Assembly: GCA_038363925.1 (NCBI GenBank)
Contig: JAQQWL010000007.1
Coordinates: 1,116,001 to 1,180,000, forward strand
Direction: 5' to 3'
Origin: Apiospora phragmitis
Taxonomy: Eukaryota > Ascomycota > Sordariomycetes > Amphisphaeriales > Apiosporaceae
DNA: 64,000 bases
Shown here: in pieces, positions 1 to 12,458 of the stretch
Position numbering within the stretch: position 1 is the first letter of the stretch
How the letters are laid out: every line of letters starts with the position of its first letter
The notes under the pieces: model-generated
Told to the model about the DNA's origin: nothing
Seen by the model: the letters and a program-made list of their open reading frames with translations, nothing else
Databases searched by the model: none
Translations under genes and position numbers: made by a program

Positions 1-338
1 CTCTTTGTAGAGGACATCTTGCCCGCCCGCCCAGCAACTTCGGGAGCACCGATCGTAGTAAGATGGAGAAGGATGCATCGCCGGGTTCGCATGGGACAGT
101 CGAGCCCGACCTCACCATCATCAGCCGAGTGCAGGAGATTGCCAAGAAGCGGGATTGGACCATGAGCAACGTCGCGCTCGCGTGGATCAACAAGCGGGTG
201 TCGAGTCCCATCATCGGCTTCTCGAACATAGCCAGAATCGACGAGGCGCTGGAGGCCCGGGGCAAGACTCTGAGCGACGAGGAAGAACGATACCTCGAGG
301 AGCTCTATCAGCCCAAGCCGATTTCTGGACACACCTAA
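1..338 (+). CDS. Aldo/keto reductase, C-terminal fragment (5' end outside window)
   Basis: The frame is open from the left edge (about base 3) to a TAA at 336-338, giving about 111 residues. These match the C-terminal part of the NAD(P)H-dependent aldo/keto reductase superfamily: a loop beginning RGHLARP, the helix around NVALAWINKR, then SSPIIGFSNIARIDEAL, which is the usual coenzyme-binding stretch. It ends with LSDEEERYLEELYQPKP, typical of fungal versions. The catalytic Asp-Tyr-Lys-His residues lie upstream, outside the window. The substrate cannot be inferred. An ATG at 63 is internal and is not the start. Family assignment is secure; specific function is unknown. Confidence 0.85.
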   Translation, partial: LCRGHLARPPSNFGSTDRSKMEKDASPGSHGTVEPDLTIISRVQEIAKKRDWTMSNVALAWINKRVSSPIIGFSNIARIDEALEARGKTLSDEEERYLEELYQPKPISGHT

Positions 339-747
339 GTTGAGTGCCATTGAAAGGCGGTAAAAGGATGGAACAACAGTGCCTTGTGGATATATCAGGC
401 GCGTGGGCTATGTCAGCAATTAGGTGGATATTGCAGATAGGGAAGGGCCGTGCGTGGCAGGATTTTAGTGCCTTTAGTTCCTCATGATGGGCGGGGGCTT
501 CTATGCCTACTTAGTCTCTAGTACGTCCTCCTCGACCCTGTCTTGCCTGTGCCGTTTGGCTTCACATGGGTTATTGGGGGGCGGTCGCCCCTTCCTCGAT
601 ACAGGCACAATTGAGAAAAGCAGACTGCAATGCAATTATGCGCAAGATTGATTTTAAACCAAACCCGCTCAATTACACGTGGAGGAGGGCAACCAGCTAC
701 CTCTACATGCACTGATTTGATCTGTCCCTCCGCCACGCCTGCCTGTC
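339..747. other. Intergenic, no gene seen
   Basis: This stretch separates the end of the aldo/keto reductase from the Clr5-domain gene on the same strand. I see no conserved coding pattern, RNA gene or repeat. It presumably holds a terminator and the promoter of the next gene. Confidence 0.5.
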
Positions 748-2353
748 ATGTCAGCAACGCCGCGTCCCGGCCCTTCATCGCGCGAATGGGCTCAACATCG
801 TGAGGTTATCTCGCGCCTGTACTGGGAGGAAGATAAGACCCTCAAGCAAGTGGTGGACTACATGCGCACCCACCATGGGTTCGTAGCATCGTACGTAAGC
901 ACCGCACTCTCGCTTGCAGCACTTGGCAAAGACCCGAGGGATCGGGTTAGATGTTATCTGACACGTAATTTTGGCGTCGTTTAGGGAACGCATGTATAAG
1001 CTGAGGCTGAAGAATTGGGGTTTGATCAAGAACCTCAAGGCCGAGGAGGCCGACAGGCTCTTAGACAATGTTTACAGTGGAACTGCCATTGCAGCGCCTA
1101 CAATTCGAGGTCGTGCTATTGGCTCCAAGCATTTCAAGGGACGCCTGAACCGGGCAGCGAAAGCCGCCAAATCAATTTCTCAGTCGCCACCCTCATCTAC
1201 AGAGACAGATGCGGATTCGACTTCCCTGGAACTTGTGTTTGCACATGGCTCAACATCTCCAATAACTGACATCATCGACGCCCCAGCTATCTTCAGCTCT
1301 CCCGAGACCTGTCTGAGAGTGGTGTGGCAGTTCTCTCACATGCAGTTCTCCAACGGTCAATGGGACCTGTCAGGCAAGGCCTACGACTTCCAGGCCGACC
1401 AGACTTGTATGTGCTGGGTCAATACGAACACGGCCGCGGAAATGCTGATGAAGGACCGCCTGTCCCCGTCAAATTGGCAATTGCTGCGTGAGGCATTCGA
1501 CCAACACGATGTTGCCCTCATCAAGCCGGACATCAGCATGGTATGGGCCACCTACCACAACGTCTTGAAGCTTTCGCGGATCGGTAAAGATCTTGGCAGA
1601 GTCTTTCTGCGGTGGATGACTGGGTTGTCTCAGATCCGGCTTGGACCCTTACATCCGCTTACGGTGCTTTTTGCTACCTTGCAGAAGATGGAGTTCGACG
1701 AACTACGGTTGGCTGCCGATGCCATTCTCAGGGCTCAGTTCGATGTGGTTTCCAAGCACCATCGCCCCGGTAATGTCTATCAAAGCTCGCAACGTATGCA
1801 CGCGGTTCGGAAGCTGTACGAGCAACGCGCCTTGTCATTCCCCAGCCTGCAACAAGCATTCACGTCGTGCATAGACGAAATGCGCGACTACCACGAAGAC
1901 ACCGATGACCTGGGATGGGCGTCCTGGGCTTCTATCTTACTCTCACATCTGCTCATACATGAAGGCAGACACGGCGAAGCTCGCGCAGTCCTCATTGCCC
2001 TCTGTCAATGGCTCGAAACATTCCCACTACCCGAGGTCGACCTGAACTCGCCGCCTGATCCGAAAGGAACAAGGCTGCGCTTACTCGACTGGCTCAAAAC
2101 GCACATGGGCGCGACACAGTCCTCCAAAAGTAGTCGCTCGCCAGCAGAGGACGTTGACCGGTACAGTTACCGGCCGATGCGTGTTATGCTACATCTGGAA
2201 CATATTCTGAGCGAATCCGGGCCCAACGGTGCTGTCTTCCGCGTATTTGAGGATGACATGGAAATGATGCTCGGCGATGACCTGCGGGCTATGAGGATCG
2301 CAGACGGTGACTACGATGACGACAGCCGGACATCAATCTTTCAAGGTGAATAA
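748..2353 (+). CDS. Clr5-domain protein
   Basis: Two exons, 748-890 and 985-2353, give 503 residues. The intron (GTACGTAAG donor, TTTAG acceptor) splits the N-terminal Clr5 domain. Before it lies W-x-x-H-R-x-x-I-S-R-LYWEEDKTLKQVVDYM and HHGF; after splicing it continues ERMYKLRLKNWGLIKN, the diagnostic end of the domain (about residues 12-63). The rest is a mostly helical region without a recognised domain and an acidic C-terminus (EDDMEMM, DGDYDDDS). Clr5 was named from a fission yeast heterochromatin-silencing factor; in Pezizomycotina the domain occurs in large families of unknown function, so a role in chromatin or DNA binding is only inference. The ATG at 748 is chosen because the domain begins shortly after it. 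Confidence 0.85.
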
Positions 2354-2620
2354 GATTCTCGGAATCCTAAAATCAACACCACACGACGAGAAACACTTCA
2401 CGGGGTTTTCTGCGTCAACGCTCGAAGCTGAACTAACGTTTCGTATTATTGTTCAGCTTTGAAGGTCATATTACTTAGAATGATACTTTGGTCGATGAGC
2501 AAACAACTCCACAACGCCAGACGCTACAATCCCGAAACATACCAACGCCGTATATCTTCCCTCCACGCATGCGTCCCACAGCTAAGCACTGCAGTTCTCC
2601 CCAGAGGTTAATCGGCTGGG

Positions 2621-3890
2621 TCATGCCAATGAGTCCGAGTCACTCATCTTGTTGCTGTCTGTTGGGCATGCCGCTTTTGCCCTCCAACGCCTCAGCGGGA
2701 TGGTTGCCAGATTGGACAGGCATGTCTGTACAAACTGGAAGATAACAAGTGGTATATACACCTTTGCGGTGTCCTCAGCCGACATTCCAGCGAACAGAAT
2801 CGTCGCCAGCGGGATGCCAAGGGCCGGAGACTTGGTGGGAATGCAGAACGCCGCAGCGACGGCATCCTCACGACCGAGAAACGCAACAGATGTTGCGATG
2901 GTCACCAGCATCCACAGCAAGAAGAGCGATACACAGATGACTATCACGCCGATGATTTGGGTCTTTTCAACATCAGCGAACGCGTGGCTCGCGAATGCGC
3001 TATCATAACCAGACCATATCAAGACGAGCAAGGATAGTGGCCCGAATTTGATGAAATGGTAGTCGTGCAACAGCTTCTTCACGGTTTCTGAGAAGAAGTG
3101 CTGCACGAGTTGTCCGATTGCCTATCGTCGAAGTGGATTAGATTGATACAATATTGCGGGATTTGATGTTTCGGGAACTCACCAGGGGCAGGATAAGCGT
3201 CAGGCCGAATTGAGCGAAAACTCTTTGCAGCAACTTGCCTAATCCACCGGCCGCCGTTGGCATCCCCTCTGTGTACCAAATGTCTATTGACGTGTACCCG
3301 AGTACCAGCATTGAAGATAGAAAGGGGCCTATCGCATTGCCGATTACGGATTCCGTCAAGGTCAGCGTCGCGTTGCCCTTGGCTTTCCGGGTCATCACGG
3401 TATTGATTGAGAACCTATATTCTTGACTGGTCAATTGCGGAGCTCTCAGGTGGCGCCTGCTTGGATGTGATCTCTTCACTTACGCAGTCGGCAGACACCC
3501 CAGTACCACTAAGCCGTTCAGTAGCAAAGGGTCCATGAGCGCTTGGTTGGTGGCTATCGCGGCGACGACTCCGAACATCGTGAGTGACGTGAAGACGAAG
3601 CCCACGACCTGGATGAAGACGTGACAGCGCCATCGTCGTATGTTGGCCACGAGGTCCCCGGTCTGCGTGGCTAGGCCGTTGATGAAGAAGATGACGGCTA
3701 TCGTCAGGTTCTGGACGATGCGCGACTTGAGGTCTTGCTGGGCTTCTGGTACTTGGATTTGGGAAGAGAAGATCACGAGTACGACAAGGACTATCAAGAA
3801 CCATTGGTCTTTGATTGGATCCCATAACCGGGATAAGATAGTTGGGCTCTGGCTTTCTTCTGCTGTCGCGCATTTCTCTTCGTGGTCCAT
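2621..3890 (-). CDS. SBF-like (bile-acid:sodium symporter fold) membrane protein, RCH1-type
   Basis: Three exons on the minus strand (3890-3484, 3414-3183, 3121-2621) give 379 residues in frame throughout. The protein has about ten hydrophobic segments and matches the SBF-like family of yeast Rch1/YMR034C: N-terminal DPIKDQWFLIVLVVLVIFSS, the conserved GCLPTAFSINTVMTRKAKGN spanning the first splice junction, VIGNAIGPF, and near the end FCIPTKSPALGIPLATILF. Rch1 is a plasma-membrane regulator of cytosolic calcium in yeasts; transport substrates are not firmly known. Both introns (69 and 61 nt) have consensus ends. It stands tail-to-tail with the Clr5 gene, 267 bases apart. No damage is seen. 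Confidence 0.88.
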
Positions 3891-6800
3891 TCCGACTCGT
3901 TTTGCACAATGAAGGGCAGGATACTAACTGTGCTATCTGCTAGTCGTTGAGATATTGTGTCCGCGACAGCTATTAATACTTTGCGCCTTAAAAACTTTGA
4001 TTGGGCCCCGAAGATTTGACGTTTCCACGGGGATTTATATTCCTATATTAACATCCCCCATTTTTGGGTTAGGTGGAGAAGCACGTTATCTTATTCCTGC
4101 TCTCTCGAAGGTGTTCCCAATCCTGTCACAGTCGGATACGAACCCTTCTTCCGTCACTTCCGCCATCGTCACTCCGAAAAAGCCGGTATCGCCAGCCAGA
4201 CTTTGCTATCCAACTGTCCAACCGTATACGATATCTTGTGTTCCTCAGTCTAGTACCTACTGGACCCAAATACGTGAGTGACATGCATCACATCGACCTA
4301 ACTGACCTATCCTTCCTCTGGTACGATGCGACCTGTGCCATTTTTGCGCATGATGCAAGCAAAAGAGGTTTGAAACAAAAGTCGGAGCTATCAAAAAGGG
4401 GTCGTTTGAGGCTGTCATCTACACATCACAGATATACTCACGAGATGGTTTCTGCCTGAAACGTGGCATGCCAATTAGCGCGCTGTCAGGTCACCTTAGA
4501 GAACTCTCCCTCTGGTCCCCCCTCTAACTGTGAGTGTTGCATGTCTGAATCGAGGTTAGCGTCGCGTGTCGGGAAAGGGTCAAGGGACCCCGAGCCTCAA
4601 CATAACGCGAGACTGAGATGGCGGCTCTTGGGGATGCTGTATCACCCTTCTATACGGCGAGTCGAGACCACATGGGTAACCTCAAAACCCCATTTCCCAT
4701 TTAAGTCCCAACAAAGACCCTTGGTCCCAAGGACGACATTACTAAGCCAGTCAGCGAACGGATGACCCAAACTACATCTTGCTGTAGTAGTTAGTGTACG
4801 TGGAACTTGAGCCGCGCAGGGCCAGCCTGGGCTTTTGGGAAAGGATCTTCAATATCCCGCAGATTGGTATCCTGCTCGAGTTATGGTGTTCCCTCTTCTC
4901 TCGCCAAAAACCAGCCAGCCAAAAAGAGGCCGTTTCGAACTTGCCCCCACGGTCCACGGCCATCATCACCTATGACGTTTATCTCACCAAGCTTGCGGCT
5001 CTCAACTCAAGCTTCTGCGAGGAAAGCAAGGTGCACCAGATCTTACTACCACTGCAGAGAGCTTGCTGGCCATTGCTCTAATAGGCAGCCCTTTCCTGAA
5101 GCGAATGCAGGTAGTCCAACGTAGGGTTAGGCCTAAGACGTCACTGCGGCAGCAGCAGTCAGTCAAGGTGCCGACACCGGGCGTCGCAACACTGCGAGGG
5201 GACAGTTTTCCGCGTACCTAGTACACGAGTGACCACTAGTTTTTTTCGGAGCTGCTGGCGAATGCTTATGGTTACGTGTACTCGTTGGGAATTGGTTCGC
5301 TGTCTCTCTCTGCACAATGGCTGACTTGCTGTTGTACACGCCGGATCCAGCCCAGACGGTAGGAAACTAGTACCCAGCCATGGTCTCTACAAGCTACATG
5401 AATTTGGATGCGGCTACATGACCGGAAATGGGGGACCCTATGGCCAGACCACAAAAGAAAACTGTGGGCGGTGCTACACGAACATTGGCGCCCTCCCTAA
5501 ATTCCTCAAAATCACGAATCCCTCCCTCTTTTGTCTCTCAAGAAGTGGCTACTGGGACTTGACGATCTTTCTATTGAGTCAAATAATAAGAGGGGGGGTT
5601 CGCGATGACGAGTGATTAAAGAGACATATTCGCGACCGCAATCCAAGGTTCACAGTTATGCGCTGTTGTCATCGCAAAGCCAATCATATGTGTATTTTCC
5701 GAGAGGGAGCCCCCTCCGATCGTGGTGGCCGTCACGCAAACCCTTGAATCTCTGCACGATAATTGGAGCTCGACCGACCCATGGCGTCAAAAGCTACATG
5801 AGAGGGGCGAAATATAACGCAACCACAAGACCACCCTACCAGTGGCATTGCCCCCCTCGGAGCGAGGTCCGACTCGACTTCCTCGCCAGCCATTGTTTCT
5901 GGTTGATTACCTCCGACTTCGGTCTCTGTCTGCGTAAGAAAAATAGACAGAGGGTACGCCATGGAGGAAGCAATGATGACAGCAGCAAAAAGCAAAAAGA
6001 AAGAAAAAAGGGGGGGGGGGCTGCAACCGACCTGTACCTGCAGCGATCGGCGGCCGGCAGGAGGACCTACGAGTTCCCGGGATACAAGCAGACCCTGGAT
6101 CGGCACCCTACCCGAAAGCGCAGTGCGCCTCCACATGCAAGTGTCAGGCCATAGCGGATAGACCCTGCATATCAGTACACGAAGTGAATGGCAGATAAGA
6201 CCCCTAGTGCGTGCGTAAAAGTTCGAGAGCAGAGAGAGAGAGACAGAGCACCAAGCTAGTGTCCGGCACATGTTCCCACAGGTTCTGCAAAGAGCTTCTG
6301 GAACGGCCGTCCGAGCTTGGGAGGAAAGTGAGAGAGAGTAAGCATGGTCGCACGGCATTCCCACCCCAGTGACATGCTTACTTGACTCTTGGTGCGCCAT
6401 GAGATAGGTGGTGAGATGTCGCGCATCGTGTTGGAACGCCGACGACAAGAGACGATTGGTAGTCATTCATGCCCTGATGAATATCCGGAATGCCTCATAG
6501 GGTGGGCTTTTGAAACCATGGATGGATACATTCTTCGTCCAATGCTATCATGGCGCACAATGGCCCTTACTTAAATACATAGATACATACAGTTGGGCCT
6601 CATCAGCGATATCCCCCCGACGTTTAGGTCCAGCAGATAGATCACTGAATCTATATGAAATCCCAATGATGCGAAAGCCTGAGCGGATACCAACCCTGAG
6701 TGATACCAGCCACGCTGCCCAAATCATATATAGAGCCTCCCCTCACACATGCTCTTACTCAAGTATGGTAGCAGAGCCTCTCCCTCTGCTTTCCCCCCCC

Positions 6801-7090
6801 CGACTCGCTCAGGCCAGACCCAGCAGCACACATGGTACTTGGAACTTGCTCGCTTACATGCAAGCAAAACAAGGAGTCCCCGAGCCTATCATCCCCAACC
6901 GAGGCACCCCTAAAGTCCGACAGTCATTCCATACATGGCCACAAGCAGACATATTCAAATCAGCCTCCACCTCGGCCACTATCCAACATTGATTTCATTT
7001 GGAATCACCCAATTGCAAAGCTATCTTGTAAGCATCGTTCGTGTAAAGACGGTATCGCCGGCACGTAGCGAATCAAGCGATCCGAGGTGG
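3891..7090. other. Gene-poor 3.2 kb region
   Basis: Nothing with coding conservation is visible on either strand. A 244-codon open frame near 5732-6466 (-) is low in complexity and resembles no family. The stretch contains a run of twelve G (6009-6020) after an A-rich purine block, a GA-rich tract near 6230-6245 and a C-run near 6791. It lies between the 5' end of the SBF-like gene and the 3' end of the RdRP pseudogene. Confidence 0.5.
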
Positions 7091-10000
7091 TCAAATCTCA
7101 TTGGCGTTATCGATGATGTCTTCAACCTCCTCAACGTCGCCTCCCGGCTGTACTACATCCTCAAGGGCGAGGGCCTGGATATATGCTTTGTCGGGCCTCA
7201 GTGCCGCGTAGAGCTGAGGCCGAACAAGAGCCAAAGCGCCGCCCGTCGGCGTCCCCTTGGTCGTCTCTATGCTCTTCAGAAACTGGAGTTGACGCCCAGC
7301 AATCCACCAGGTCACGTTCTGCATGTAAAACTTCTTGAACATGACAGACGCCTTCAGCAGCGACCATTCAGAGTACTGCCCTGTGCCGTCACGGGTGAGG
7401 GCTCTTTCCAGCGTGCCAGTCAGCTTCTTAGGCTGTATCGCACAGAGATCTTCATGTAGCCTTTCCATTCTAGTCTCAAATGGAACGTCTTTCCACCGAG
7501 CTTGGGTGCCCATGCACTGGCTATATAGAGCATCAAGATCGTTGACAAGTTTCGTCATCATTGACTTCACCCTTGGCTTATCTTGGCCGAGCTCATTGTA
7601 TAGATCATAGAGCTTGACTAGGTCCTTATCCCATGGTACCAGTAGTGAAGTTTTCTTCCCCTCCTCGTGAAGGGTGGCAAGTTCTCGCTCAAAGATGGGT
7701 ATCAGGACTGAGAACTTCAAGTGATCAATGATGTGCGAGAACTTTCGCGCGCCCGGGCATGAGTCGGACTTATATCTGGGCTGGGATGGTTCGGGCTTGC
7801 CTTTGAGAAGAGCATTGCGAAATTTGGCCCAATCCTCATTGGTGAACTGGATGCCTTGTTTGGCTTGGCCGACCAGGTTACTGAGAAGTGTGCTGAGACG
7901 GACAGCGGCCTCGTCGCCCACTGAACGCCTCTCATACCCGAGTCGCTCTTTGAAATTAGTGCATAGACCGAGCAAGCTGGATTGCATATTGAATTGGAAG
8001 CTGGCATCGAAGAACTTTGAGCTGGCCTCGGGTCCATGTTGAAGAACGAGATCGCTGTAACTTTCGGTCTGCTTCGTAAGAACGCCTCCTTCTTTGAACA
8101 AGTCGGGGCATTCGGGCACGTCTGCATTGACGAAATTACCCACGATATCCGGGTCCCAGCATACCCAGGCAATATCGCCATCATAATCACCTCCGGACAG
8201 CTTATCAGCAAGAGGGACGTTGCCTTTCGATGGAAACACGACCACATCTTTCAAGGGGCCGAGCTCGGGTCTAAAGACCGCTCTCACCTTCTGTATGTCG
8301 CTGGTATAGTGAGCGGGCGAACGGGCAACAAGGACATCAATACCATGCAGATGTGTCTCGGAAAAGCTTGACTCATCATCCTGGAAGTTCGACGAGAATT
8401 CCAAATAAATTTCGCCCTCGTTGAGGAGACCCTAGAAGTCCACGACCATGAAGGCATACGCCGAGCGTCCGATCCTGATGTTCATCCGCGACTTCATCTC
8501 TTCGCACTTATCCCTGCGAAGTTTAAAGATCAGGTCCCACAGCATACGAAGTCGTCTTGGATCGAAACCCCGATCGATCAGAAAATTGATACGATCCTCG
8601 TCCTGCTTTGGCAATCCCCCTACGAAAGGGACTTGGCCATTCCTCAGGCGTGCTTCTCGCAGCGAGCTCGTTGAGTTGTTTTGAACCCAAAGTCGTAGTC
8701 GGCAAGGGTCTTGAATCGCCATCCTCTGTTCTTCCATCTCCTTGCATAGCGACCTTTCAAGGACATCGCCGATGACTTTCTTCATGGCATTCTTTCCTTT
8801 GGCTCTGTCCTGGAGAATAGGGAGGAATTGGTTGTTGAGGTTGGCGGACTTGAGTGGACTGACTTCGCTGCGCACTTCAAACGTCCTATGTTCTTCAATA
8901 AAATCACACTTCCACTTTCTCTGCGAGGGATATAGTATAATCCAGTCTTAATCAGTATCGTCCTGGATATCGATGATCCCAAACGCTTTCGCACTGCCAA
9001 TACGGCCTTGGAAACCGGTGAGATTACCGGATGAACCCATCATAGTCCGTATTTTGCGGGCAAGAGACTGTGAAATGCGGTCAATACCGTCGTTCATAAC
9101 ATTTCCAGTGGGTGATAGTCGATCACGCTTCCTAATTTTGATCTGGGACTTCTCAAGCACGACGGTGGCGTCCATACGACTCAGGCCTAAGACGATTCGC
9201 AAGAAGAGCTTTGTCACGGGTTGGTCCATGTTTTGTGATATCTGGAGAAGCCATTCGATCATGTCCCCCTTGGTTGCTCTCGTGTGTGCTTTGAAGGGCT
9301 CTCCTTTTGGCGGAAGCTGACCTGGAACTGACGGTACGAAATCATCGCCATCTTCTGCAAAAAGGTAGAATCGATGTTTCGAAGACACGTGGTGTACCGG
9401 GTTAAACAGATCCTTCTGGTCTTTCACCGCCTCTTTCGTACTATTGTGGCGATAAGGACGGATAAAGAAACCCGACCATATTCTGCGCATAAAGTAATGC
9501 AACCTTTGGCTCGCCCAATGACGGAGAGTCGATTCGGCTATAGCGATATTCTTGATATGACTAGGCAAGTTCTTCGCATCGAGAGTCGGGATGATTAATT
9601 CCATAAATCGGTCTTGACCGAATCGACGGTTCAGTTTGTGAGGTCTCAAAGGGTCAAGTTGTAGAGTGAATACCAGCATCTTCCATAATACATCTTGATC
9701 GAGCCATGATTCTTCGTAGGAAAGCTGGATGTCGCGGGTAGGTACTCCAGCAAATAGACATACACGCAATACTTCCCAGACAATGGGTAATGGAGCTTTG
9801 TTTAGGCAATCGGGGACGACCAGCCACACGTTGAGACACTTTTCGAAAGCGATGGTGGCCCCCTGGGCACGAGAGACACCGTCAAGTTCTGCTAGTGTGG
9901 ACTGGCCAATTTCGCTGAAATATAAATCTGATGAATCACTTTCAGGCACGCACGAGGGCTCATTTACTGAGTGGGCTTCGGCTTCGGCTGGCGCCGCTTG

Positions 10001-10833
10001 CTCCTGGACAAATGATTTGAGCAACTTATGCTCGAAATCTGAATAGGCAGCGAACGAGTCTTGGGTAGAAGGTGCAGTAGGGGGCAGTCACCTTTTCTCT
10101 TGGCTACTAGCTTCAACGGTCGTTTGCGTGGCCTGGGAAAGCGGTGGCTCCTGGCTGAATACAAGATCAGCAGTTCTGCAAGAATCTCGACTCGAGTGGG
10201 CTGAAGTACGCTTCAGAGGGTTCGCGCATTCAGTAATCTCTGCGGGCTGCTCGACAACTTCCCCTTCAGGATCGTGGACAGGATTCCCACTCGTGTTCGA
10301 GCTACTTCGAGCCCTTTTGGAGGCGACTTTGGAGCAGCAACAGCATCCCGTGGACGCGGCCGTTTTGACGGCGTACGGTCAGAGGGAGCATAATCTTCAA
10401 ACTTGGAGTTGAAAGATGAAATCGGTGTTCGTCCAACTACATAGCGCCCAAGGACCTTGTAAAGCAGCTCGACCAGATCACATCTCTCTTGTTCTGAACT
10501 GGCACTTGGCAGGCTCGTCACCATGGGCAAAGTATCCTGGTCAGCAAGCGGCTTGTGAACCCATCTTCGAGAAACCGCAATAGCATCTTCTCTGAAGGCT
10601 GCCAGAGCCGCAGGCAAGTCACCGGCAAAATAGCGGGGTCAGAATCGCCCGTAGTAGATGCGATCGCCCTGAGTGCCGCCCTGTTTGAGCTTTGATGGTG
10701 ATTGCGGTTTCTCGGACAGACTCAGCCCCAGATTATAGTTTTCCGACACATGGAAGAAAGTGTCTCTGAGCTCTTCTTCATGTCTCCGTTTGGTTGGCGT
10801 CTGCGGTGCCAGGGCCTGGGCCTGTAAGCCCAT
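7091..10833 (-). pseudogene. RNA-dependent RNA polymerase (QDE-1/SAD-1 family), disrupted by four in-frame stops and a frameshift
   Basis: The minus strand encodes an almost intronless, full-length (about 1,245 codon) fungal RdRP of the RNA-silencing type. The signature SGGDYDGDIAWVCWD is present, with the metal-binding DYDGD at 8188-8174; upstream are LVARSPAH, QKVRAVF, VPLADKL and YPSQRKW, and downstream IAGRQLQF. The frame is broken by TGA (10641-10639), a one-base loss at an A-run (10318-10315, plus-strand T), TGA (10090-10088), TAA (8950-8948) and TAG (8434-8432). Homology continues in the same frame directly across each stop, and no GT-AG intron of usable length removes them. The family makes dsRNA in quelling or meiotic silencing. 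I read this as a recently inactivated gene; multiple sequencing errors or mRNA recoding are alternatives. Confidence 0.88.
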
Positions 10834-12458
10834 GACGGCGTGCTAGGCCCTCGAGTACATATGGGCAAAGGTAGTGCTATTGGAAGCGCAACCTGCATAT
10901 TTTCCACTTTAATGTCAGGTAACGAACGCACAACGAGCCAGCCAGCCACTGGTGACAGTTCCGAGTGGCAACTTACATGTACACCTCAATGGGTTTCCTT
11001 GTGGCCAGCAGCAAGCAAAACCCTAGGTACAGGCAGGCAGACAGTGGCGTGACACCGGACCGGCCCAATCGGTACGAGTCGAAACAGCGGGAGCTAGTTG
11101 CTAGTCAGATCTTCGGGCCAAGGATGGCACTGGCACGTACAAGTGCAGTTGTATGTAACGGGATCAAAATTAGCAATATACGACGCGTCAAAGCAAGGTG
11201 TGGCTGTGGGGAGCAGGAAAGGCACCGACTCGTCCGTCTGTCGTGTCATGTGTATGCGGTGTGCCGTTGAGCAGAGAAGCCAATTGATTTGAGAGCTGGA
11301 TAGTTCGATCAGAAAGAGGGTCTGCGACGCGAAACGCGTCGTCTCATTTAATTGATGGCTTGCTCCTGCGCAGCTCGCTCTCCTAGACATGAAGAGGCCT
11401 AGCGTAGAAAAGAAGTAGGTACGAGCTGCAAGTGTACCCTAGCAAGGGTCTGGAGCATGCCCGTCAGGCTTCAGGAACTGACTAGGACCAACGTTGCTTT
11501 AGGTAATCGTGAGCTGCTCCACTGCCCTTTGCCTCCGTTGCCAACTGCCTCAGCCAGCACTTCGGCTACTCGTAGATTGTACATAGGTAGAGAGCTTCCA
11601 TAGGTATAAAACAAGTTCCTCATTTTGTGGTTTCTCTGCCTGCTACATACTTAGTAGACAAGCTATGTGAGTAATAGGTACCGAATTGAACATGGAACAA
11701 AAGTATCCTGCGCCAAGGCATTACTGGAGATTCGGGCCTAAGGAACAGCGGCACGTGACGTTACTAAGCGCAACGAGAATAGCAGAGAAGATGGAAGGGT
11801 TCTTCTGGAAGCGACATCCGGAACCAAGATGCTCGCAATTAGCTAGGCTGCTAGGCCTGTTTTGAAATGGCACGAAAGCGCAGTGTTCTCCAATTTATTA
11901 CCAGTATTACTCTCGGCATGGTCGGTCGGTCGAAGCTGTGCCATGCACGTATTATTGCATTGCTGTGAGCTAACCAGAAAGGAGTGTCGAGTGCAGTTGC
12001 AGTGCGTGTCCAGTTGGCTCGCTCCAGCTCCAGTAGGCTCGCTCGCCCGCGTCCAGCTCGCTCTGCCGAGAATTGGAGGTACTAGGGACTAGCCTCGTTG
12101 GAAAATACGTCAACTTTTTGCATGTCTGCCGCCCCGCCTCACCTTCCTCGTTCTGTTTTGTCGGCCTTCAATTTACCTTACTAAATAATTAATGATTCAA
12201 ATGCTCCTTCGCTTTTCGGCCTCTGGATATCCTCACTTCTCCCCTTACTTTTTTGATTCGAAAATCGTCGTCGGCTTCGCTGCCCGTTGGGCCAGACAGG
12301 AATTTGGGTTTGAGTCCACGACTCCGCCCAATCAGACGATCGTTGCCACACTCTGAACTAAGCAGCCAGATTACCGCGCTTATCAATTTGGTGCTTGGCG
12401 AGGCCGGCATTCCGCATGCCGCAACGGAGCTCTGTTCTATCTTACCCTTTTGTTGCCC
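10834..12458. other. Divergent intergenic region between RdRP pseudogene and Zn2Cys6 gene
   Basis: About 1.6 kb upstream of both flanking genes. No conserved reading frame or RNA gene is visible. It presumably holds the promoters of both neighbours; the last 350 bases before 12459 are the likely leader of the regulator gene. Confidence 0.45.

Noticed and set aside
5732..6466. 244-codon open frame on the minus strand
   Set aside because: It has no recognisable domain, is composed of low-complexity and basic stretches, crosses the G12 run and has no supporting context.
10088..10641. Introns hiding the first two stop codons of the RdRP
   Set aside because: The only nearby GT-AG pairs give introns below about 35 bases or join the exons out of frame, so in-frame stops remain the simplest reading.
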